Assembly: GCA_947487095.1 (NCBI GenBank)
Contig: CANKVI010000016.1
Coordinates: 1 to 13,688 of the forward strand
Direction of reading: 5' to 3'
DNA length: 13,688 nucleotides
Source: Acidimicrobiaceae bacterium
Lineage (GTDB): Bacteria; Actinomycetota; Acidimicrobiia; Acidimicrobiales; Ilumatobacteraceae
A model generated the notes under the pieces. It saw only the letters and a program-made list of their open reading frames with translations, searched no databases and was not told where the DNA came from. Position numbers and translations under genes: made by a program. Shown piece by piece: positions 6,303 through 13,211 of the stretch (position 1 is the stretch's first letter; every line of letters begins with the position of its first letter).

Positions 6303-7682
6303 TTATCCCGCAAGCTCTACTGCGTAAGTTTCTCGAACATGTTCTACGTTTGATTGGCGACCAATCCCGAGATAGGCAACATCTGTTCCAGTAAAGTCGA
6401 TTTTGGCCCAGATGTTTCTGCCATCAACAATCACTCCATCACCGACCAATTCAGTCATGCGCTGAACGTCAATGGCTCGGTATTCAGACCACTCCGTAAC
6501 AAGAAACAGCACGTCAACGTTGGCAATGGCTGCATACGGATCGTCAACAATGTGAAACAAATCTGGTGACAGACTGCTGTACATCGGAAGCCACTGCACC
6601 ACTGGGTCATGAGCCACAATCGATGCTCCTTCGGCAAGAAGAGCATGAATGAGATGCAATGCCGGAGCTTCGCGAATGTCGTCGGTGTCTGGCTTGAACG
6701 CGAGTCCCCACACCGCACAGCGTTTACCCTTCAACGAGCCCAATACTTCACGTGCCTTATCGATCAACACTGACTGCTGGCGAGTATTTACCTCAATCAC
6801 AGACTCAATGAGCGGTAGATCGCAATTGAAATCAATTCCCATTGCACGAATTGCTCGCAAATCTTTCGGAAAACAACTTCCTCCAAAACCTGCACCCGCA
6901 TTAAGATACTTTGAGCCGATGCGAGGGTCTGCTGCCATTACGCGCTGAATCTCGCAAATATCTGCCCCGACGATATCTGATAGGCGCGCCATTTCATTCA
7001 TGAACGAAATTCGTGTCGCCAACATGGCGTTCGCTGCGTATTTGCACATTTCCGAAGACTGCGTAGACATCTTCATGAGCACGCCATCGGACTTGCACAA
7101 CGGTTCGTACAACAAACCAAGAACATCACCTGCCCACTCATCGCTTACCCCGATCACGATGCGATCTGGAACCATAAAGTCACGGACTGCGTCACCCTCT
7201 TTGAGAAATTCCGGATTAGATGCGACCGAGAATGCAATCAAATCACCGCGACGGTTGAGTTCATCTTGAATCGCTTCATGCACTAACTCTGAGGTTCCAA
7301 CCGGCACCGTACTTTTCACTACAACAACTGCACGATGCTTAATGTGCTTTCCAATTGATGTCGCAACAGACAGCACTTGCGACAGGTCTGCGGCACCACT
7401 GGAAAGCGGTGGAGTGCCAACTCCAATAATGATGACCTGTCCATGGTCAATTGCCGTTGTTAGTGAGCTCGTAAAGTGAAGATTTCGAGAAGCAACTCCT
7501 CGCGAAATCATTTCAGGCAAACCGGGTTCGAAAAATGGCACTTCCCCATTTGTCAGGCTTGAAATCTTCTTCTCGTCAACGTCTACGCACAGCACATGGT
7601 GCCCGATTGCAGCCAACCCGGCAGCGGTAACTAAACCCACATAACCGGCACCGAATACTGATACGCGTAAGGCATTGTCCAT
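6303..7682 (-). CDS. ugd: UDP-glucose 6-dehydrogenase
   Basis: A 459-residue enzyme that oxidises UDP-glucose to UDP-glucuronate with two NAD+. The N-terminal Rossmann motif GAGYVG is at 11-16 with VDVDE near 34-37. STVPVGT follows at 124-130, SNPEFLKEGDA near 155-165, and the catalytic cysteine C270 in GAGFGGSCFPKD. The C-terminal UDP-binding part shows AVWGLAFKPDTDDIREAP. All residues needed for activity seem present and the length is typical. A UDP-N-acetyl-hexosamine dehydrogenase is the main alternative, but the GFGGSCFPKD region is as expected for the glucose enzyme. It is last in the five-gene glycan unit, its ATG directly following the stop of the GNAT-like gene (TAAATG), so it likely supplies UDP-glucuronate to one of the glycosyltransferases upstream. 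Only a weak Shine-Dalgarno is visible. Confidence 0.93.
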   Translation of the reverse strand: MDNALRVSVFGAGYVGLVTAAGLAAIGHHVLCVDVDEKKISSLTNGEVPFFEPGLPEMISRGVASRNLHFTSSLTTAIDHGQVIIIGVGTPPLSSGAADLSQVLSVATSIGKHIKHRAVVVVKSTVPVGTSELVHEAIQDELNRRGDLIAFSVASNPEFLKEGDAVRDFMVPDRIVIGVSDEWAGDVLGLLYEPLCKSDGVLMKMSTQSSEMCKYAANAMLATRISFMNEMARLSDIVGADICEIQRVMAADPRIGSKYLNAGAGFGGSCFPKDLRAIRAMGIDFNCDLPLIESVIEVNTRQQSVLIDKAREVLGSLKGKRCAVWGLAFKPDTDDIREAPALHLIHALLAEGASIVAHDPVVQWLPMYSSLSPDLFHIVDDPYAAIANVDVLFLVTEWSEYRAIDVQRMTELVGDGVIVDGRNIWAKIDFTGTDVAYLGIGRQSNVEHVRETYAVELAG

Positions 7683-8351
7683 TTATGCGGCCATTTCTCT
7701 TTGGCTATCTACGGTTCTCACCAACGTCAGTCGTCGCACTTGTGTGCCTGCGAGCCAACTAAACGTAAAATTTCGAGATTCATTCACTACATCGCCACCC
7801 ACGCGTCGGAGGCTTAATAACCGTTTGCCGCCAATGGCATTCATTTCGCCGAAGTATGCATTGAGTCCATGTCGCCGACACATTGCATCTGAGTGACCTC
7901 GTAACATTCGAGCCGCAAAAGCATCGTGGTTTGCACTATTTACATTCAGATGTGCATGAGCATGAACGTCATTGGGCAGCGTGTTTCTGCTGCGAAAAAT
8001 AGCGAATGAGTCACAAATTCTGAACCAATAGAACCGACGTGACTCAACATTGGTTCGGAACGTAATTAATGCAAACAACACCCCAAGAGCCAGAAGTATC
8101 AACTTTCGATTTTGGTACTTCTTAAACGACTTGGCGTCGGCGCAGAACAAGCCATACCCAATAACATTTCCATCACGTTCCACAACAACTGCATCGTCAA
8201 TTCCATGAGAGAGGTACCAACCAAGGCCAAGCTCTTCGTATCGACTTGCACACGACAGTGTGAATGGCAAAGGCTTGCCTATCGACACCGTTTCCCAAAA
8301 CAACGCACGTATGCGGCTCTCGTAGCCTTTAGCCGAAAGCGTCTGGATCAT
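7683..8351 (-). CDS. GNAT-like N-acetyltransferase domain protein, function unknown
   Basis: A 222-residue protein I place, with limited certainty, in the GNAT acetyltransferase fold. AVVVERDGNVIGYGLF at about 54-69 resembles early GNAT strands, and VHAHAHLNV, RMLRGHSDAMCRRHGL and LNAYFGEMNA resemble the later acetyl-CoA-binding strand-helix and a final strand. An unusual hydrophobic stretch, KLILLALGVLFALITF at 83-98, interrupts the middle and could be a membrane contact or a buried insertion. The start is ATG 8351, not GTG 8366, because the Shine-Dalgarno GGGAGG at 8359-8364 overlaps that GTG region and sits 7 bases before the ATG. ATG and the stop of the preceding glycosyltransferase gene share four bases (ATGA), and its own stop abuts ugd. 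In this unit it might acylate an amino sugar, perhaps one exposed by the deacetylase encoded upstream, or a lipid-linked glycan. Confidence 0.5.
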   Translation of the reverse strand: MIQTLSAKGYESRIRALFWETVSIGKPLPFTLSCASRYEELGLGWYLSHGIDDAVVVERDGNVIGYGLFCADAKSFKKYQNRKLILLALGVLFALITFRTNVESRRFYWFRICDSFAIFRSRNTLPNDVHAHAHLNVNSANHDAFAARMLRGHSDAMCRRHGLNAYFGEMNAIGGKRLLSLRRVGGDVVNESRNFTFSWLAGTQVRRLTLVRTVDSQREMAA

Positions 8352-9463
8352 GCTGCTGCCTCCCACGAATGGCTGATGAGAGAGGTATACAAGCTAAGAA
8401 ACTGATCTGCACAGGTATCCCATCTCAAATCACGCGCACGCTGCACACATCGTTTGCGCATCAATTCTCTGCTCTCAAGCAGCAAGAGCATGAACGCATC
8501 TGCGATCATTGCCCCACTTGGTTCAACAGCCAAGCCACAACCGCCAATAATGAGCTCAATACCTGCACCTTTGTTGGCAACAATTACCGGAGTGCCACAG
8601 GCAAGCGATTCCAAAATACTGAGACCAAATGTCTCATATGGGCTCGGTGCAATAGTGACGTCCGCCGATGACATGAGGGCGGCAAGTTCATTTCGATCTG
8701 CAACACGGCCAACGAATTCAACATTGAGTCCGTCCACCATCCTCTGTAGCTTTTTCCGCATTGGTCCATCGCCTGCAAATACAAACCTTGCCCGCACACC
8801 CCTCAGCGCGAGCTCTCGAGCCGCAGCAACCACAACATGCGGACGCTTCTCAAACGACAGTCGGCCCGCGAACAGCACAATTGGAATTTCTGAAATTTCA
8901 ATACTTGCTTTGCGAGGATAAAAAACGTCGTGATCCACTCCCAAAGGAATAACCCAGAGCTTGTCTGCTACATCGCTAAATTCATCGGCTGAATACTTAC
9001 TGGCGCAGACCACTGCATCTACCTGAACCTTCATCTTTTGAATGATGGGAAGAATGATTCGGGAAATTGGAAGCCAATTTGGGAAACGCTCGTGAACCAC
9101 ATCGGTAATCCGCTCATGAGAAAAGAGCACAGTTCGTATTCCATGTGCTTTCGCCCACAATGGAACCCAAGCAAGCGTCGTCTTGTCTGACACTTCAATA
9201 ATGTCTGGCTGTAATTCCAGCAAAGCCTTTTGCAACGCTTTACGTCGCACAATTGCTCGATATCCGCCCGAAAACGGCACACGAATGCCTCGAACCTGAA
9301 CGTAAGTTCGCAGCCCATCCCCCCATGTTTTGCCATGTTTGCCGGGAGTTACCAACGTGCATTGGTGACCTCGAGCTACATATTTCTGCCCAATAGATTC
9401 AAGAGCAAAGCGCTGGCCTCCAGACGTTGGAGTTACAAAGTTCGCTAATTGGACAATGTGCAC
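8348..9463 (-). CDS. GT4-type glycosyltransferase
   Basis: A 371-residue retaining glycosyltransferase of the GT-B fold, GT4-like. The N-terminal acceptor domain has a glycine-rich TPTSGGQRFALE loop at 11-22. The C-terminal donor domain shows LFAGRLSFEKRP at about 197-208, VFAGDGPMRKKL near 228-239 and the E-x7-E motif at E277/E285 in PYETFGLSILES. No signal peptide or clear membrane helix is seen, so it is probably a cytoplasmic enzyme on the inner membrane face. The GTG start overlaps the stop of the deacetylase gene by one base (TAGTG) and has a good Shine-Dalgarno AGGTGGGA at 9471-9478. Its 3' end overlaps the GNAT-like gene by 4 bases. Donor and acceptor cannot be read; UDP-glucuronate from the last gene of the unit is one plausible donor. 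Confidence 0.85.
   Translation of the reverse strand: MHIVQLANFVTPTSGGQRFALESIGQKYVARGHQCTLVTPGKHGKTWGDGLRTYVQVRGIRVPFSGGYRAIVRRKALQKALLELQPDIIEVSDKTTLAWVPLWAKAHGIRTVLFSHERITDVVHERFPNWLPISRIILPIIQKMKVQVDAVVCASKYSADEFSDVADKLWVIPLGVDHDVFYPRKASIEISEIPIVLFAGRLSFEKRPHVVVAAARELALRGVRARFVFAGDGPMRKKLQRMVDGLNVEFVGRVADRNELAALMSSADVTIAPSPYETFGLSILESLACGTPVIVANKGAGIELIIGGCGLAVEPSGAMIADAFMLLLLESRELMRKRCVQRARDLRWDTCADQFLSLYTSLISHSWEAAA
8359..8364 (-). promoter_or_regulatory. Shine-Dalgarno (GGGAGG) of the GNAT-like gene
   Basis: GGGAGG lies 7 bases before the ATG at 8351 and decides that start against the GTG at 8366, which lies upstream of and against this site. Confidence 0.6.
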
Positions 9464-10248
9464 TAGGCGATCCCACCTAATTGACGAACTTCATGAACAG
9501 CTTGTTGCGAAACTCGAGACTGATCAATGAATTGTTCGTACGTACGTGTTGTGTATCCCTTTGTGATTGCTAAATCAATAATGTGCAGGATTGCACTACG
9601 CAAGCGCGTATCGGCAAGATCTTTAGGATGAATTGCTACGCGAAGAGGCAGGCGCGCAAACATCAAAACTCGCGCTAAGACAACTGTGGCCTTAGCTATC
9701 AGTCCACTCCACTTTGATTCAGGTCGCTGACACACAACGGGTGCAAAGATTTCCTGACGGCGTACCAAGTCGGTAACAAATAGATGATTATTTGTGTAAT
9801 CAAGTCCTATTTCGTGCAACTCGTAGCGCACTTCTTTGGACATCAACCAGCCAGGAGCAATGAACCCTGAAGGTGTGAATCCCACTACGCCGAGTGTGTG
9901 GAGACCAAGATGCAAGCGTTCCGCTGCTTCATCGGTGTTGAGATTGAAGAACTCCTGACATCCGCGTGCAAAGAATGATCCAAATACCGATGATTTTGAG
10001 GAATCAGCCTTCTTCTGTTCAAATGTATGCGTCCAACCATGTAACACCACTTCGTGCCCATGGTTTACGCATGTATGCAACCACTCGTGCATGTGTGAGT
10101 CTTCTGAAAAATTCATGCCATTCCAGCGACCCGCAACTACCAACAGCGAAACTGCAACATCACGAGATTCCAATTCATCCATCCATCTACGTGACACTTC
10201 TGCAGTTGAAGGCCCAACATCATGAAGCGAAACAATCAGTGACTTCAC
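9463..10248 (-). CDS. DUF2334-type polysaccharide deacetylase family protein
   Basis: A 261-residue protein of the carbohydrate esterase 4-like NodB fold. Visible are the opening strand VSLHDVGPST with H9-D10 (the first acidic/metal site), the second metal motif in HGHEVVLHGWTH with H70 and H74, a GFIAPGWL stretch, and RVAIHPKD with H207 near the end. These are the usual metal and catalytic positions, so the protein is probably active, removing an acetyl or similar group from a sugar. No signal peptide is seen, which suggests a cytoplasmic substrate such as a lipid-linked intermediate. The frame is open back to 10371, but GTG 10248 is chosen: it shares four bases with the stop of the preceding gene (GTGA), has a GGGG Shine-Dalgarno at 10256-10259, and is where family similarity begins. 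The next glycosyltransferase start overlaps its stop by one base. Confidence 0.8.
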   Translation of the reverse strand: MKSLIVSLHDVGPSTAEVSRRWMDELESRDVAVSLLVVAGRWNGMNFSEDSHMHEWLHTCVNHGHEVVLHGWTHTFEQKKADSSKSSVFGSFFARGCQEFFNLNTDEAAERLHLGLHTLGVVGFTPSGFIAPGWLMSKEVRYELHEIGLDYTNNHLFVTDLVRRQEIFAPVVCQRPESKWSGLIAKATVVLARVLMFARLPLRVAIHPKDLADTRLRSAILHIIDLAITKGYTTRTYEQFIDQSRVSQQAVHEVRQLGGIA

Positions 10249-11429
10249 GAGGCAACCCCGCGATAGGCGAACGACATACCTTGTGTTACTGAGTAATAGT
10301 GACCAATGAGTTCTTCCATGATGGATTCCCATGTGCGGTGTTGCACGGATTGACGTGCATTGCTGGCGCACTGGAACCGAACTCCTTCATTGACAACCAA
10401 TTCCTGAACGCTTTCCACCAGGGTGTTCTTCCGCTGTGGTGTCCACAAAAAGCCGTTCACTCCATGTTGAACGAGATCGAGCGGCCCACCTACTGCAGGT
10501 GCAACGACTGGGGTTCCAGAGGAGAGCGCTTCTTGCACAGACTGACAAAAAGTTTCGTCAACTCCGGTGTGAGCAAAAATGTCGAACGACGCATACATTT
10601 CCGAAAGTGTTTTTCCTGAAGCAAAACCGGTGAAAATGGCTGACGGCATGAGTCGCTCAAGTTTTTTGCGAACAGGCCCATCGCCAACAATTACCACCGA
10701 GACATTTGGCAGCGAGCACACATCGACCAATCGCTCTACCTGTTTTTCTCGTGCAAGACGACCAACAAAGCCAACGACAATTTTTCCTTCACCACCCAGT
10801 GAATTGCGTAGTTCTTCATTTCGATGAACTGGATTGAATCGTTCCGTATCAACACCACGCATCCAACGCACTGCGTTGTCAACTCCATGCCGACGTAAAT
10901 CCCAAACAGCAGACGTTGACGGGGCAAGTGTCACATCGGCTTTCTTATGAATTGCCGCAACGTATTTCCATAATGCCGGAGAGGTTGCGCCAAGTCGATA
11001 TTGCTTCGCGAATCCGGCGAGATCAGTTTGATAAATCGCGACACATGGAATGTTGAGTTTGCGCGCCACCCTTCCTGCCCAGGCACCAAGAACCGCAGGT
11101 GCAGCGAGATGAATGACATCAGGATTTATTGCGCGAATCGCTGCTTCAAGCGCCTTTTGTGGTCGAGAGATCCGAAGTTCTTCATAGCCTGGAAACCCAA
11201 ACGAGTTCATACGCACAACTGGTACTCCCGCTTCCGTATCGGAACCAGGACCAGGTGCAATCACAACAGCTTCGTGACCGTTGCGTGTGAGGTACTCAAT
11301 AGTGCGAAGCACCGAGTTGGTGACCCCATTGACATGCGGCAGAAAACTTTCAGCAACGATGGCGACCCGCAATTTTGGGGTACTAGTGGTGGACACATTC
11401 CCGAACTGCAGGATTGGAACAGTCGTCAC
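10245..11429 (-). CDS. MgtA-like GT4 glycosyltransferase (probable mannosyltransferase)
   Basis: A 394-residue GT-B glycosyltransferase. VAIVAESFLPHVNGVTNSVL at 22-41 and APGPGSD strongly resemble the actinobacterial MgtA/PimB-type group and, more distantly, SqdX and other lipid glycosyltransferases. The donor domain shows VGFVGRLAREKQVERL, VGDGPVRKKLERL and GVDETFCQSVQEAL, with the E-x7-E pair at E292/E300. In Corynebacterium, MgtA transfers mannose to glucuronosyl-diacylglycerol, so the UDP-glucuronate-forming ugd in the same unit is a telling partner. It is the first gene of the five-gene unit. GTG 11429 is kept because a TANNNT box lies 6 bases upstream; GTG 11396 is the main alternative and would remove an 11-residue low-similarity leader. 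A candidate PHO-box-like repeat overlaps the promoter. Family assignment is firm, mannose and the lipid acceptor are inferred. Confidence 0.85.
   Translation of the reverse strand: MTTVPILQFGNVSTTSTPKLRVAIVAESFLPHVNGVTNSVLRTIEYLTRNGHEAVVIAPGPGSDTEAGVPVVRMNSFGFPGYEELRISRPQKALEAAIRAINPDVIHLAAPAVLGAWAGRVARKLNIPCVAIYQTDLAGFAKQYRLGATSPALWKYVAAIHKKADVTLAPSTSAVWDLRRHGVDNAVRWMRGVDTERFNPVHRNEELRNSLGGEGKIVVGFVGRLAREKQVERLVDVCSLPNVSVVIVGDGPVRKKLERLMPSAIFTGFASGKTLSEMYASFDIFAHTGVDETFCQSVQEALSSGTPVVAPAVGGPLDLVQHGVNGFLWTPQRKNTLVESVQELVVNEGVRFQCASNARQSVQHRTWESIMEELIGHYYSVTQGMSFAYRGVAS
10256..10259 (-). promoter_or_regulatory. Shine-Dalgarno (GGGG) of the deacetylase gene
   Basis: GGGG lies 7 bases before the GTG at 10248 and supports that start over the longer open frame reaching 10371. 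Confidence 0.45.
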
Positions 11430-11435
11430 TACCTA

Positions 11436-11441
11436 AAAATA
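11436..11441 (-). promoter_or_regulatory. Candidate -10 box (TATTTT) for the glycan unit
   Basis: On the minus strand TATTTT matches TANNNT and ends 6 bases before the GTG at 11429, giving a leaderless arrangement. No recognisable -35 sits 17 bases upstream (TCAGTG), as might be seen for an activator-dependent promoter. Confidence 0.4.
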
Positions 11442-11457
11442 TGAAACGACTGTGAAC
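11440..11457 (-). promoter_or_regulatory. Candidate PHO-box-like repeat
   Basis: On the minus strand GTTCACA (11457-11451) and TTTCATA (11446-11440) are 11 bases apart and match 6 and 4 of 7 positions of the GTTCACC core. A third, poor unit (GTAATCA) lies a further 11 bases upstream. The good unit sits just behind the predicted -10. This is weaker than the site before phnY. Confidence 0.22.
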
Positions 11458-11511
11458 ACACTGATTACAGAGAAATAGCAAGAGATGTAGTTCAGGCAAA
11501 CTTTTTATGAA

Positions 11512-13206
11512 CTAATTTGCCTTGGCCAATTCGCTTCGTACCCAGGTTCCGATGAGCTCAATGGCATACACCACCACAAAAATAGAAAAGATAACCGCTC
11601 CGGTTGTGCCGAATTCGAATACTCGAATGGAACCCAAGAGCAAGAATCCAATTCCGCCCCCGCCAACAATTCCAAGCACTGTCGACGACCGCAAGTTGAC
11701 GTCCAGCATGTACAGAATTTGGCTGACCAATGCAGGCATTGCCTGCGGCAACACCGATCCGAAGAGCTCCTGAACCCTGGTTGCCCCTGTAGCAAAAATG
11801 GCTTCACGAGGGCTCGGGTCTACTTCTTCAAATGTGTCAGCAATCAGTTTGGACATGAAAAATGCCGTCACGAGCGTGAGTGCAAGCGTTCCTGGGACCG
11901 GTCCAAGGCCCATAGCGCTGACGAAGAGCACGGCGATGATCAATTCTGGGATGCCTCGAAACAACACCAACATTGACCGTGTTCCAACAAACACTGCTCT
12001 CCGCGCAACGATGTTTCTAGATGAGAGCAAACCCAATGGAACTGCAATTAACAAGCCGAGAGTAGTTGAGATGAAAGCAATGGCAATGGATTCGGACATG
12101 CCAGTAATGAGTTCACTTCGTGCAGTCGCGAAGTCAGGTGGAACGAGATCGGCGACAATTCTCCACGCATCATCTAAATACCCAAGCGAACTCAAGATCG
12201 GCATGTTGATCGTTCCAAGAGCGATAACCAGCATGATCACATAGGCCCACACACTGATGATGCGGGATTTTCTCTCAGAAGTCATTGGTGGCACCAATGA
12301 GCGCATCGTCACAGCGTCAACGAGCAACGTGCGATCCTTGCGAGTGCGTCGGATCGCTCGTTCCGACTGGTTTCGAACTGTCACCACAGAAGAGCTTCGC
12401 TCACCAAGAATGGAGGCACGCACACGTGATGAAAAGAACTCGATCGCAAGAATCACAATAAATATCACTGACACCGCTGCGAGAGCACTTGGATAATCAA
12501 GTGAGCGAAGTGCAGTTTGAATAATAAATCCGATACCTCCAGCGCCAACCAAACCCAGTACTGCAGACCCGCGTACATTGATGTCTAAGCGATAGAGAGC
12601 GGTTCCCACCATTGCTGGTGTGGCCTGCGGGAGGATTGAGGCAAAAATTGCCTGCCACTTAGATGCACCTGTCGAAACGCTCGCCTCTCGAGGCATTGCG
12701 TCCGCATTTTCTAACGCATCGGCAAACATTTTTCCGATCATTCCAATGGAGTGGAGTCCGAGCGCCAAAATTCCCGCCAGTGGCCCAATCCCAAATGCAC
12801 GCACGAAGATTGCAGCAAAAATCAGATCGGGAATTGCTCGCGTCAAGGTAATGATTCCGCGACAAAGCGCAAATACGAATGCATTCGGTGTCGTGTTTTT
12901 CGCAGCGCCGAAAGACAACGGGAAACTAATTAATACTGCGATGGTGGTGCCCAATAACGCCATCCATAGTGTCTCAATTGTCGCCGACACAATGCTGTTC
13001 AATAAGTAAAAATCTGGTGGAAGCATTCTTGCTAACAATGCAGATACATCGCTAATCCCACCAAATAACCCGGCAAAAGACATGTTGATATATCGCCATG
13101 ACCAAATTGTTGCAGCAACATAAGCCACAAAAACAATGAGGAGTTTAAAATTACGCGACGTAAACGGCGGGCTCAGGCGGCGTTGCTCAACCACAATTGA
13201 AGACAT
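11512..13206 (-). CDS. phnE: Phosphonate-type ABC transporter permease, fused PhnE-PhnE
   Basis: A 564-residue membrane protein made of two complete permease modules of the PhnE family. Module 1 (about 1-265) and module 2 (about 315-564) each start with a single helix, then carry a PPDF segment, several helices, and a cytoplasmic loop that contacts the ATPase: SPREA-like sequences at 172-192 (MPREASVSTGASKWQAIF) and 466-486 (SPREAIFATGATRVQELF). Each ends with a LDxNxRxSxVLGxVGxGGIGF block (207-227 and 501-521). A charged, probably cytoplasmic linker at about 262-315 joins them. Two separate PhnE proteins, or a homodimer, are more usual, so this gives a fixed heterodimer. It begins 5 bases after phnC, with no good Shine-Dalgarno of its own, so translation is probably coupled. 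It imports a phosphonate or related anion; phosphite or phosphate cannot be excluded. A PhnD binding protein is expected beyond the right edge. Confidence 0.92.
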   Translation of the reverse strand: MSSIVVEQRRLSPPFTSRNFKLLIVFVAYVAATIWSWRYINMSFAGLFGGISDVSALLARMLPPDFYLLNSIVSATIETLWMALLGTTIAVLISFPLSFGAAKNTTPNAFVFALCRGIITLTRAIPDLIFAAIFVRAFGIGPLAGILALGLHSIGMIGKMFADALENADAMPREASVSTGASKWQAIFASILPQATPAMVGTALYRLDINVRGSAVLGLVGAGGIGFIIQTALRSLDYPSALAAVSVIFIVILAIEFFSSRVRASILGERSSSVVTVRNQSERAIRRTRKDRTLLVDAVTMRSLVPPMTSERKSRIISVWAYVIMLVIALGTINMPILSSLGYLDDAWRIVADLVPPDFATARSELITGMSESIAIAFISTTLGLLIAVPLGLLSSRNIVARRAVFVGTRSMLVLFRGIPELIIAVLFVSAMGLGPVPGTLALTLVTAFFMSKLIADTFEEVDPSPREAIFATGATRVQELFGSVLPQAMPALVSQILYMLDVNLRSSTVLGIVGGGGIGFLLLGSIRVFEFGTTGAVIFSIFVVVYAIELIGTWVRSELAKAN

Positions 13207-13211
13207 CGTGA

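Larger units (their letters stand above)
11430..11511. promoter_or_regulatory. Promoter gap between the phosphonate transporter and the glycan unit
   Basis: An 82-base, AT-rich gap between two genes on the same strand. It holds a TANNNT box and a PHO-box-like repeat for the downstream glycan unit. I saw no G+C-rich hairpin with a T-run, so termination after phnE is unclear and read-through is possible. Confidence 0.5.

Noticed and set aside
10249..10371. 41-residue N-terminal extension of the deacetylase
   Set aside because: It lies inside the MgtA-like gene, while GTG 10248 gives a 4-base overlap, a Shine-Dalgarno and the family start.
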